From assembly GCA_024636075.1 (NCBI GenBank), contig JAGXHS010000139.1, forward strand, positions 1 through 8,937: a stretch of 8,937 nucleotides of DNA. The letters are read 5' to 3'. The stretch's first letter is position 1; each line of letters starts with the position of its first letter. A program made the translations under genes and the position numbers. This document shows positions 1-5,808 of this stretch, in pieces. The DNA is from Propionibacteriaceae bacterium (GTDB lineage Bacteria; Actinomycetota; Actinomycetes; Propionibacteriales; Propionibacteriaceae). The notes beneath the pieces are model-generated. The model was not told the origin of the DNA, did not search any database, and saw only the letters and a list, made by a program, of their open reading frames with translations.

Positions 1-29
1 CGGCAGCGTCAGATGTGTATAAGAGACAG
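1..29 (+). other. Nextera (Tn5) sequencing adapter remnant
   Basis: Bases 11-29 read AGATGTGTATAAGAGACAG, the 19-base Tn5 mosaic end used in Illumina Nextera libraries. Bases 1-10 (CGGCAGCGTC) match the end of the Read 1 adapter stem. This is untrimmed library sequence, not genome. It adds a false C-terminal tail LSLIHI to the minus-strand ATPase fragment and a false VYKRQ start to plus-strand frames. True genomic sequence begins at about base 30. Confidence 0.97.
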
Positions 30-383
30 GGTCAGGAAGGGCGAGCCACCCCAGAAGTAGATCACCGTGCCAAGGACAGGTGGAACCCACGCCACCCATG
101 CGACCTCAGGCAACTGATAGCCCACGAGGTCGGCGAACATGTCACTGAACCCCACCACCGGGACCGCGAGAGCGAGCATGATCCAAAACAGGCGCCGGAA
201 CTGCTCGACGTGATCACCATGGCCCGCATGACCGTCGTCGTGGTGCTCGCCGTGGCCCGTGTTCCCGACGTGCTGGGTGAGCTGCTGGGCACTGCCTCCG
301 TGTGCACGGGCGTGCTCGCCAGAGGTGTCGGGCACGTCCGTTTCAGTTTCAGGGGCGTGCTGGGAATCGTGGCGCATACTCAT
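30..383 (-). CDS. copB: CopB-like heavy-metal P-type ATPase, N-terminal fragment
   Basis: This is the first 118 residues of a second P1B-type ATPase; the rest is lost at the contig end. Residues 1-60 form a cytosolic tail rich in His, Gly and Asp (GHGEHHDDGHAGHGDH at about 43-58), the kind of His-rich N-terminus that replaces an HMA domain in CopB/P1B-3 pumps. It is followed by EQFRRLFWIMLALAVPVV, the start of the first membrane helix, and by a second hydrophobic stretch ending FWGGSPFL, which matches the FxGGxPFL motif of copper and other heavy-metal ATPases. The ATG at 381-383 overlaps the copA stop as ATGA, so translation is probably coupled to copA; a second ATG lies two codons in. No catalytic motif is present here because of truncation. 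The family is clear; the CopB subgroup and Cu specificity are inferred from the His-rich tail and the operon. Confidence 0.82.
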
Positions 384-2701
384 ACTGTGATCGGCTCACG
401 GGCGGTCCGTGGGCTCGTGGGTGTCGGTGCGGTTACGCCGGCGCGGGACGTGAAGCTCCGCAGGCGCAGACTGTTGCTGACGACGAAGGCGCTGGACAGG
501 GCCATCGCAGCTCCGGCGAGCATCGGGTTGAGCAGCCCGAACGCGGCCAGTGGGATCGCCGCACTGTTGTATGCGAAGGCCCAGAACAGGTTCATCTTGA
601 TGGTGCGCAGCGTGCGGCGGGAGAGCCGGATCGCGTCTGCCGCGGCCCGCAGATCGCCTCGGACCAGGGTGATGTCGGCGGCCTCGATCGCGACATCGGT
701 GCCAGTGCCCATCGCCAGTCCCAAGTCGGCCTGCGCGAGTGCTGGGGCGTCGTTGACGCCGTCTCCCACCATCGCAACGACCTTGCCCTCGTTCTGCAGG
801 CGGGCGACGATGTCGACCTTGTCCTTGGGCAGCACCTCGGCGATCACCTGCTCGATTCCGACCTCGGCGGCTACCTGCTCGGCCACCGTCTGGTTGTCCC
901 CGGTCAGCAGCACCGGCGTCAGCCCCAGCTGCTTGAACTGGCTGATCGCCTCGGCGCTGGTGGGTTTGACCTGATCGGCCACCACCAGCACGCCGCGCGC
1001 GGCACCGTCCCAGCCGACCGCGATCGCGGTCTTTCCCTGCTTCTCGGCAGCTTGTTTGGCCCGGCGGAGGTCCTCGTCGAGGTGCTGCGCCCAGTCGGCC
1101 AGCAGCGACTCGCGGCCCGCGAGCACGGCGTGCCCGCCCACGACTCCCTGCACACCGCGGCCCTCGACATTCTCGAAGGACTCGACGGTGGGCAGGTCAC
1201 CGACCTCGGCGGTGGCTCCTGTGGCGATGGCCTGAGCGATCGGGTGTTCGGAGGCGTCCTCGAGCGCACCGGCCAGCCGCAGCAGCTCGGCCCGGTCGAC
1301 GCCGGCTCCGACGATCACATCGGTCAGCGTCATTTTCCCGGCAGTCACCGTGCCGGTCTTGTCCAACACGATCGTGTCGATGCGCTTGGTGGATTCCAGC
1401 ACCTCAGGACCTTTGATGAGCACACCCATCTGCGCGCCCCGTCCGGTACCCACCAGGAGCGCTGTCGGGGTCGCCAGGCCAAGTGCGCAGGGACAGGCGA
1501 TGATCAGCACCGCCACCGCAGCCGTGAACCCAGCTGCCAGGGGGAACCCGGCCCCGATCCACGCCCCGAGCGTGGCCACCGAGATCGCGATCGCGACCGG
1601 CACAAAAACCCCGGACACCCGGTCAGCCAAGCGCTGGATCTCGGCTTTGCCTGACTGAGCCTCCTCGACCAGCGTGGCCATCTGCGCCAGCTGGGTGTCC
1701 GACCCCACACGGGTGGCGCGCACAACCAGGCGGCCTCCGGCGTTGACGGTCGCGCCGGTGACACCATCACCGACGGTGACCTCGACTGGAACTGATTCAC
1801 CGGTGAGCAATGAGGCATCGATCGCGCTGCGACCGGACACGATCACTCCATCGGTGGCGATCTTTTCACCCGGCCGAACGACGAACTCATCCCCCACGGA
1901 CAGTTCCTCGATCGGCACCCGTTGCTCCTTGCCATCGCGCAGGATCGCAACGTCTTTGACCCCCAGTTGGAGCAATGCACGAAGCGCTGCCCCGGCGCGG
2001 CGCTTGGAACGCTTCTCGAAGTAGCGGCCCATGAGAATGAATGTGATCACCCCTGCTGCGACCTCGAGGTAGATGTGTCCGAGTCCATCGCTGCGGGAGA
2101 TCGTCAATTCGAACGGATGCACGACCCCGGGCTGACCGGCGGTTCCGAAGAACAACGCCACGATGGACCACAGCATGGCCGCCGTGGTGCCGACAGAGAT
2201 GAGGGTGTCCATCGTGGCCGCGCCGTGCTTCAGGTTGATCCACGCCGCACGGTGGAACGGCCAGCCGGCCCACACAACGACCGGTGCAGCCAAGGCCAGG
2301 GACGCGAAGCCCCAGTAGTCGAACTGCAATGCCGGGATCATCGCCATGGCGATCACGGGGGTCGCGAGGACCGCCGCACCGACCAGGCGCTGACGCAGCA
2401 CACGCAGCTCGGCATCTTCGGCTGTCTCGGCCTCTTCGGAATCCGGCTCGGAGCCCTTCGGTGGAGCGGGAAGGGCGGCGGTGTAGCCGGTCTTCTCGAT
2501 CTCCGCGATCAGCGCCTGTGGATCCAGGCCCTCGGTGCTGGTGACGCTCGCCCTCTCAGTGGCGTAGTTGACACTTGCAGCCACTCCGTCGAGCTTGTTG
2601 AGCTTCTTCTCGATCCGATTGGCGCAGGAAGCGCACGTCATGCCACCGATCTGCAGCTCCACGTTGACCGCTCGTATCGTGGGCTCACTCGCCGTGGTCA
2701 T
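380..2701 (-). CDS. copA: Cu(+)-exporting P1B-1 ATPase CopA
   Basis: This 773-residue inner-membrane pump exports cytosolic Cu(I) using ATP. In order it shows one N-terminal HMA domain with GMTCASC (Cys23, Cys26); a membrane region; the actuator TGES (300-303); the ion-binding CPC in a helix (403-405); the phosphorylation site DKTGT (Asp447); the nucleotide-binding HP (His486); and GDGVND (646-651). The last helices carry YN (711-712) and MxxSS (733-737), which together with CPC define the Cu(I) subgroup P1B-1. Length is normal for a one-HMA CopA. The ATG at 2701 is chosen because AAGGAGGG precedes it (2704-2711, short spacing) and the protein then begins directly before the HMA domain; in-frame starts further upstream lie inside the preceding gene. 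It overlaps that gene by 17 bases and the next ATPase by 4, so it sits in the middle of a co-translated operon. Confidence 0.96.
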   Translation of the reverse strand: MTTASEPTIRAVNVELQIGGMTCASCANRIEKKLNKLDGVAASVNYATERASVTSTEGLDPQALIAEIEKTGYTAALPAPPKGSEPDSEEAETAEDAELRVLRQRLVGAAVLATPVIAMAMIPALQFDYWGFASLALAAPVVVWAGWPFHRAAWINLKHGAATMDTLISVGTTAAMLWSIVALFFGTAGQPGVVHPFELTISRSDGLGHIYLEVAAGVITFILMGRYFEKRSKRRAGAALRALLQLGVKDVAILRDGKEQRVPIEELSVGDEFVVRPGEKIATDGVIVSGRSAIDASLLTGESVPVEVTVGDGVTGATVNAGGRLVVRATRVGSDTQLAQMATLVEEAQSGKAEIQRLADRVSGVFVPVAIAISVATLGAWIGAGFPLAAGFTAAVAVLIIACPCALGLATPTALLVGTGRGAQMGVLIKGPEVLESTKRIDTIVLDKTGTVTAGKMTLTDVIVGAGVDRAELLRLAGALEDASEHPIAQAIATGATAEVGDLPTVESFENVEGRGVQGVVGGHAVLAGRESLLADWAQHLDEDLRRAKQAAEKQGKTAIAVGWDGAARGVLVVADQVKPTSAEAISQFKQLGLTPVLLTGDNQTVAEQVAAEVGIEQVIAEVLPKDKVDIVARLQNEGKVVAMVGDGVNDAPALAQADLGLAMGTGTDVAIEAADITLVRGDLRAAADAIRLSRRTLRTIKMNLFWAFAYNSAAIPLAAFGLLNPMLAGAAMALSSAFVVSNSLRLRSFTSRAGVTAPTPTSPRTAREPITV

Positions 2702-3683
2702 GGCCCTCCTTCTTCCTCGTGTTTGTTCGGTCCTCGCCGTTGTCATTGGAGTTCGCGCCACTGCCGTGCTGTGCGCCCGGCCCATCAACCGCATCAACTA
2801 CCAGCGCCGCGGTGCGGACCTGCCCGTCGACCTTGAAGTCCAGGAAGAGCAGGTACCGGCCCGGGGTCGGGGCGCTGGCCTCGAACACGATGTCCGGTCC
2901 GGAGGTCTCACCGGCTCGCGGCTGCTCACCGTGCGGGTGAACGTGCAGGTAGGCCAGATCACCTTCGCGCAAGGCGACCATGTGCCCGTAGGCGCCGAGG
3001 TAGGGCTCCAGCGAGGTGACCTGCTGTCCGTCACGGCTCACGTTCACGTTCAGCTCAGAGGACTCTCCGACGGTGAGATCACCATCAAGGCTGACCTCAA
3101 ACCCGTCCACGGTGGCCGTGGTGAGCTGCTCGGCGGGCATCACGGGGGCGTATTCCCCGGCGACCTGCACCGACGTCGAGAGTGTCGTGTCGGTGCCCGT
3201 GTCACCAGGGACGAAGTCTGCGAACACTCGGTATGACCCGGCCGCCTGCCACTCCCACGGCAGTGACCAGGTGCCATCAGCGCTCATCTTGGGGTGAACG
3301 TGGCGGAAGTGCTGCCCATCGGCGCGCACCACAATCAGGTGCAACTCCTTCTCCTGCTCAACATCGAAGTCCGTCACCGGCTCCCCGCTGAGCCCGACGA
3401 CCGTCAACGACAACTCACCGACGGTGCCCAGCCCCTCAGGAACGCTCAGCCCGGTGAGCCGGTAGCCGTCCTGCGCCAGACTCAGACCCAGCGATGACGC
3501 CCCGGGCTGTTCTTCCTGTCCGCCGGTGTCGATCGCTGGTTGTGCCGCGTGTTCGTCCGCTGTCCCTTCTACCCAGCTCCGCACGCTCTCCTCGGGGACG
3601 ACCGCGCCCGCCGTGACGAATGCCACGGCGAACACGACCACGAGGACCAGCCCATACAGGCCAAGCCGGACCAGTGTCCGCAT
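2685..3683 (-). CDS. Membrane-anchored extracytoplasmic His-motif protein (putative copper binding)
   Basis: The 332-residue product has a short N-terminus, one hydrophobic segment (about residues 6-29, no lipobox Cys) and a large predicted exported part. The exported part appears to be two similar beta-rich domains (about 62-178 and 179-298). Each has His, then 12 residues, then HVHP (His115/128/130 and His234/247/249), and each ends in a similar strand, GSYRVFADF or GRYLLFLDF. The tail is hydrophilic and ends GHDHGE. Such His clusters suggest metal binding, and the position between copZ and copA suggests a role in copper handling outside the membrane, for example accepting or buffering exported copper; this is inference. 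I do not recognise a named family with certainty; similar proteins are often annotated only as heavy-metal-binding or hypothetical. The start at 3683 has GGAG five bases upstream and lies one base after the copZ stop. Confidence 0.85.
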   Translation of the reverse strand: MRTLVRLGLYGLVLVVVFAVAFVTAGAVVPEESVRSWVEGTADEHAAQPAIDTGGQEEQPGASSLGLSLAQDGYRLTGLSVPEGLGTVGELSLTVVGLSGEPVTDFDVEQEKELHLIVVRADGQHFRHVHPKMSADGTWSLPWEWQAAGSYRVFADFVPGDTGTDTTLSTSVQVAGEYAPVMPAEQLTTATVDGFEVSLDGDLTVGESSELNVNVSRDGQQVTSLEPYLGAYGHMVALREGDLAYLHVHPHGEQPRAGETSGPDIVFEASAPTPGRYLLFLDFKVDGQVRTAALVVDAVDGPGAQHGSGANSNDNGEDRTNTRKKEGHDHGE

Positions 3684-3684
3684 A

Positions 3685-3894
3685 TCAGCTCCGCGTCGCC
3701 TGATATCCGGCCTCATCGACCGCATCAATCACCGCAGTTTCATCGATCGGCCGCGCGGCGGTCACCGCCAGTCGGCCGGTGGCCGCGCTGACATCGATGT
3801 CGGTGACACCGGGAATCTGGGACACCTCAGCGCGGATCGCGCTCTCACAGTGCCCGCAACTCATTCCGGTCACCGCATACTCGGTCGTACTCAT
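3685..3894 (-). CDS. copZ: Copper chaperone CopZ (HMA domain)
   Basis: This 69-residue cytosolic protein is a single heavy-metal-associated domain. MSTTEYAVTG leads into GMSCGHC, the CxxC metal site (Cys13, Cys16), with His15 inside the loop as in many CopZ proteins. The remainder (AIRAEVSQIPGV...VDVSAATGRL-type strand and helix pattern, ending EAGYQATRS) fits the ferredoxin-like HMA fold, at the usual length of about 68-70. It would carry Cu(I) to the HMA domain or entry site of CopA, encoded two genes downstream. The start is the ATG at 3892-3894, preceded by AGGAG with seven-base spacing; a longer in-frame version would begin inside the leader and lacks this support. It is the first intact gene of the copper operon, directly behind the candidate copper-responsive promoter. 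Confidence 0.95.
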   Translation of the reverse strand: MSTTEYAVTGMSCGHCESAIRAEVSQIPGVTDIDVSAATGRLAVTAARPIDETAVIDAVDEAGYQATRS

Positions 3895-3929
3895 GTCTTG
3901 TCTCCTCTCATCACAATGGCACCCCATAC

Positions 3930-3958
3930 CCTATACCCCTACCGTGTATTAGTAGCAA
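3930..3958 (-). promoter_or_regulatory. Candidate copZ operon promoter with overlapping operator
   Basis: On the minus strand TTGCTA (3953-3958) lies 17 bases from TATAGG (3930-3935), a good sigma-A-like pair that would start transcription about 30 bases before the copZ ATG. A 17-base imperfect palindrome, ATAC on one side and GTAT on the other (3933-3949, C-rich inside), overlaps the -10 and spacer. The direct repeats ATACCCT and ATACCCCT (3926-3940) sit across the same place. CsoR-type copper repressors bind ATAC/GTAT-edged, G/C-tract pseudo-palindromes, so copper derepression is plausible. No csoR or cueR gene is in the window. Confidence 0.5.
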
Positions 3959-4242
3959 GGCGTCTCGGCGTCCGCGTGTTCCTCGGCTGGCTGCGCCTGC
4001 CCGTTGGCAGGGATGTGCGAGCTGGGTCGCGGAGATGATCGCGGCAACACCTGCGACGCCCTGACCCAGACGAACGCGGCGACCACGATCCCGCCGAGGA
4101 CGATGGCGGCCGGCACGATGGCGGGTTTGCGGTTGATGAGGTTCGTCAGGAGGCCAAGGAGCGCTACGGCGCCGGTGAACGAGCCGGAAATGAGCAGCCC
4201 CCGGCCACGACCTCAAGGTGAGGGATCATTGGGCCGATCCAT
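3949..4242 (-). pseudogene. Remnant of a small two-helix membrane protein
   Basis: This frame has no usable complete ORF but reads like a protein. An ATG at 4240-4242 gives MDRPNDPSP, then an in-frame TGA (4213-4215), then 87 codons that are clearly protein-like. These hold two hydrophobic helices, about LLISGSFTGAVALLGLLTNL and IVPAAIVLGGIVVAAFVWV, joined by a short NRKPA turn. A Pro/Ala/Glu-rich tail ends in TPCY, and the TAA at 3949-3951 falls in the copZ promoter spacer. Third positions of the helix-coding part are almost all G or C, unlike the flanking sequence. No ATG or GTG lies between the TGA and the first helix; a GTG at 4116 would keep only the second helix. It may be a pseudogene, a gene with an unusual CTG start (4197), or a sequencing error. 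Family not recognised. Confidence 0.42.
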
Positions 4243-4410
4243 CGATGTCGTCTTTCGTTGCGGACCTTTCGCGTCTGGAGCGAACAGCGACGGGAGCTGC
4301 CGCGGCCTTCTTCAAAGAACATCCATCGGACCTTCATCGTGCCTGCGGGGTGGTCCCAGCAATCTCTGCCGTATCGAGGTCGAGGAGGCTGATGATCAGG
4401 TGGAAGCCAA
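4243..4410. other. Intergenic stretch without a supported gene
   Basis: This separates the minus-strand copper operon from the plus-strand small membrane genes. A plus-strand frame from 4218 or 4245 to 4442 is open, but its third positions are less GC-rich than those of the real genes and it has no recognisable domain, so I do not call it. Promoters for the plus-strand genes may lie here; I see no convincing -35/-10 pair. Confidence 0.4.
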
Positions 4411-4947
4411 ATGGCCCCGGGCACCCACCCCCCGGGGGCTGACATCATGGCGGGCTCCACCTACCCAGCGAAGCGTGCAAGCCGTCAGGACGGAGAACCA
4501 GATGAACGAGTCGACCAACACCGTTGGCGCACCAGCTCCATCGGACAGCGCGCGGGAGGTCCACCACCCCACCACAGGTCGTCCCACGGCCTGCGAACTG
4601 GGCTTGTCAGGGCTCGCAGCACCGTCGGTGCCGTCCTCGGAGCGCTCCTCGGGCTCGCACCACATGTGCTCCATCACATCGGTCTGATCGCCGGGGCCGC
4701 ATTCGTCGTCGGCGCCGGCGGGAACGCGCTCTTCTTCCTCATCGGGCTCATCTTCTCAATTCCGCTGCTGAGGAGCCTGCACCGGAGGTTCTCCACTTGG
4801 CGAGCGCCAGCCATCGCCATCGCCGTGTTCACTGCCTTGTTCTCGTTGTCGGCCTTTGTCGTCGGACCAGCAATCACCGGAGGCGGGGCTCCGGACGAAG
4901 GGCCGCAACCCCCAACGCCGACTCACGCCGGACATCACGACGGGTGA
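4411..4947 (+). CDS. Small His-tailed multi-helix membrane protein, start and frame uncertain
   Basis: The convincing part is residues 70-178 of the open frame: STVGAVLGALLGLAPHVLHH, then two to three further hydrophobic segments (about 91-120 and 131-152) with a basic loop LRSLHRRFSTWRAP between them, and a Pro-rich tail ending THAGHHDG. His85, His88 and His89 sit beside the first helix. It resembles unnamed small membrane proteins seen beside actinobacterial metal genes; function unknown. The N-terminal 65 residues of this frame look like non-coding translation. A better start, with GGAG six bases before an ATG at 4502, lies in a different frame and gives MNESTNTVGAPAPSDSARE, which looks like a natural linker. 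A one-base loss (or two-base gain) near 4590-4610 would join the two. It is therefore either frameshifted or mis-sequenced. Confidence 0.6.
   Translation: MAPGTHPPGADIMAGSTYPAKRASRQDGEPDERVDQHRWRTSSIGQRAGGPPPHHRSSHGLRTGLVRARSTVGAVLGALLGLAPHVLHHIGLIAGAAFVVGAGGNALFFLIGLIFSIPLLRSLHRRFSTWRAPAIAIAVFTALFSLSAFVVGPAITGGGAPDEGPQPPTPTHAGHHDG
4414..4439 (+). repeat. GC-rich inverted repeat
   Basis: GCCCCGGG (4414-4421) and CCCGGGGGC (4431-4439) can pair around a nine-base C-rich loop, with one bulged G. No T-run follows, so it is not a standard intrinsic terminator. It lies upstream of the ATG at 4502 and could be a leader structure or chance in GC-rich DNA. Confidence 0.3.
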
Positions 4948-5171
4948 GCACGAACAGCTGAGGACATGACCACCAGGCGGACGCTGAACCCGTGGATTCA
5001 CCGCACGGAACTTCAACGAACCTTCACAAGAGGAACACCCGGCCCTGAATGGACGCCGGGCACAGTGAAGCGAGCAACCCGAATAACCCGAACAAGCATC
5101 AGAGGCACGGAAGCGGATGCCCCGGAGAGAGTTGCACACGGAGCCGAGTCCGTGGAGATCCAGGAGGAATT
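4948..5171. other. Intergenic region with two small hairpins
   Basis: The 224 bases between two small membrane genes hold no credible gene. Three elements are visible. CCCGGC/GCCGGG (5038-5043 and 5055-5060) is a six-pair stem. A nine-base imperfect tandem repeat, AACCCGAAT then AACCCGAAC, spans 5076-5093. CACGGA/TCCGTG (5137-5142 and 5149-5154) is a perfect six-pair stem ending seven bases before the Shine-Dalgarno of the next gene. The spacing suggests a separate transcript start rather than read-through from the gene before. Confidence 0.35.
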
Positions 5172-5414
5172 GTGAGCAGATGGAGCGTCAATATTGGTCC
5201 TGCGGAACGGGGCGCACGCATCCTGCTGGGTGTGATCGGAGTCTTCGGCGGTGCAGTGTTGCTCGCCGGCGCAGGCTCCGCCGTCGCCGTGGTCTTGGAG
5301 CTGTTGCTGGTGCTGGCTGGCCTGGATTTGATCATCACCGGCGCAACCGGACACTGCCCGCTGTACAAGAAGCTGGGACACATGCCTGCTTCATTGCGGA
5401 CGCCCACCCCATGA
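5172..5414 (+). CDS. DUF2892 (YgaP-like) small membrane protein
   Basis: The 80-residue protein begins VSRWSVNIGPAERGARILLGV, the typical opening of DUF2892 proteins (N-x-G-x-x-[ED]-R-x-x-R). Two membrane helices follow (about 17-34 and 36-57), then GHCPLYKKLG, the conserved C-P-[LI]-Y end of the family. It is the free-standing form of the C-terminal membrane part of the YgaP rhodanese; the exact function is unknown. GTG at 5172 is the start because AGGAGG (5162-5167) stands four bases before it, the best ribosome binding site in the window. The single Cys62 is beside His61 at the membrane edge. Its TGA overlaps the next ATG as ATGA, so the two are probably made together. Confidence 0.85.
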   Translation: MSRWSVNIGPAERGARILLGVIGVFGGAVLLAGAGSAVAVVLELLLVLAGLDLIITGATGHCPLYKKLGHMPASLRTPTP

Positions 5415-5725
5415 ACGGCCAGTTCCCGGACACTGGCCGCGACAGGTCAACCGGCACATGGTCGCATACGCCCGCAGATCCCGATGCTGAGAAACCAGAC
5501 GCCGAAGGGCGTCGCGGCCTTCAACCCAGGGAGGAGGGTCCTCACGCCGCTGGGCACGGCAGTCATCGTTGGATGATGATCGCGTGCTGCATCCCGATGG
5601 TGGTCATCGTCGCGGTCTTGATCGCGACAGGGGCCGCAGGCTCCGGATCACTCATTTACGCCGCAATCTGCGTCGGTGCGATGGCACTGATGATGTTCGC
5701 CATGCCGGGCGGTCACAAACACTGA
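5411..5725 (+). CDS. Small His/Met/Cys-containing two-helix membrane protein
   Basis: The 104-residue protein has a polar, charged N-terminal half (1-47), then HGSHRWMMIACCIPMVVIVAVLIATG as the first helix (about 55-74), and a second helix (about 80-98) leading to MPGGHKH at the end. Potential metal ligands cluster around the membrane: His48, His52, Met55, Met56, Cys59, Cys60, and His102 and His104 at the tail. The pattern is like small DUF2933-type proteins found in copper and other metal loci, though I cannot confirm the family. The start overlaps the preceding gene's stop (ATGA at 5411-5414) and has no clear Shine-Dalgarno of its own, which fits translational coupling. A role in metal handling is inferred from residues and neighbours. 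Confidence 0.72.
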   Translation: MNGQFPDTGRDRSTGTWSHTPADPDAEKPDAEGRRGLQPREEGPHAAGHGSHRWMMIACCIPMVVIVAVLIATGAAGSGSLIYAAICVGAMALMMFAMPGGHKH

Positions 5726-5777
5726 CGCGATTCATGGCTCTGGTCCGTGCCGGGTAGGCATGTCAGTGGTGGGCAGT

Positions 5778-5789
5778 GAGCAGCTGCTC
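5778..5789. promoter_or_regulatory. 12-base perfect palindrome before the response regulator
   Basis: GAGCAGCTGCTC is a perfect palindrome 19 bases upstream of the likely ATG at 5809. It lies between a weak -35 position and AACAAT (5797-5802), a -10-like hexamer placed so that transcription could start at the A of the ATG (leaderless mRNA). It could be an operator or merely a chance palindrome. Confidence 0.35.
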
Positions 5790-5808
5790 CATCGGTAACA
5801 ATGTGTGC

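Noticed and set aside
302..1654. Long open frame of 450 codons on the plus strand
   Set aside because: It is antisense to copA, has no domain, and is open only because the opposite strand is GC-rich coding sequence.
1922..2836. Open frame of about 300 codons on the plus strand
   Set aside because: Antisense to copA and its upstream gene; His/Arg/Gly-rich shadow composition and no family pattern.
4218..4442. 74-codon plus-strand frame starting GTG, with an internal ATG at 4245
   Set aside because: It reads somewhat protein-like (SRLERTATGAAAAFFKEHP) but its third positions are less GC-rich than true genes, it has no recognisable domain, and it overlaps the minus-strand remnant.
4966..5175. 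69-codon frame in the intergenic region before the DUF2892 gene
   Set aside because: Thr/Arg-rich with no hydrophobic or domain pattern; it overlaps the leader and ribosome site of the real gene.
5776..5808. Upstream GTG start for the response regulator
   Set aside because: It would add 11 residues of no known role and would lie inside the palindrome; the ATG at 5809 gives the standard receiver N-terminus.
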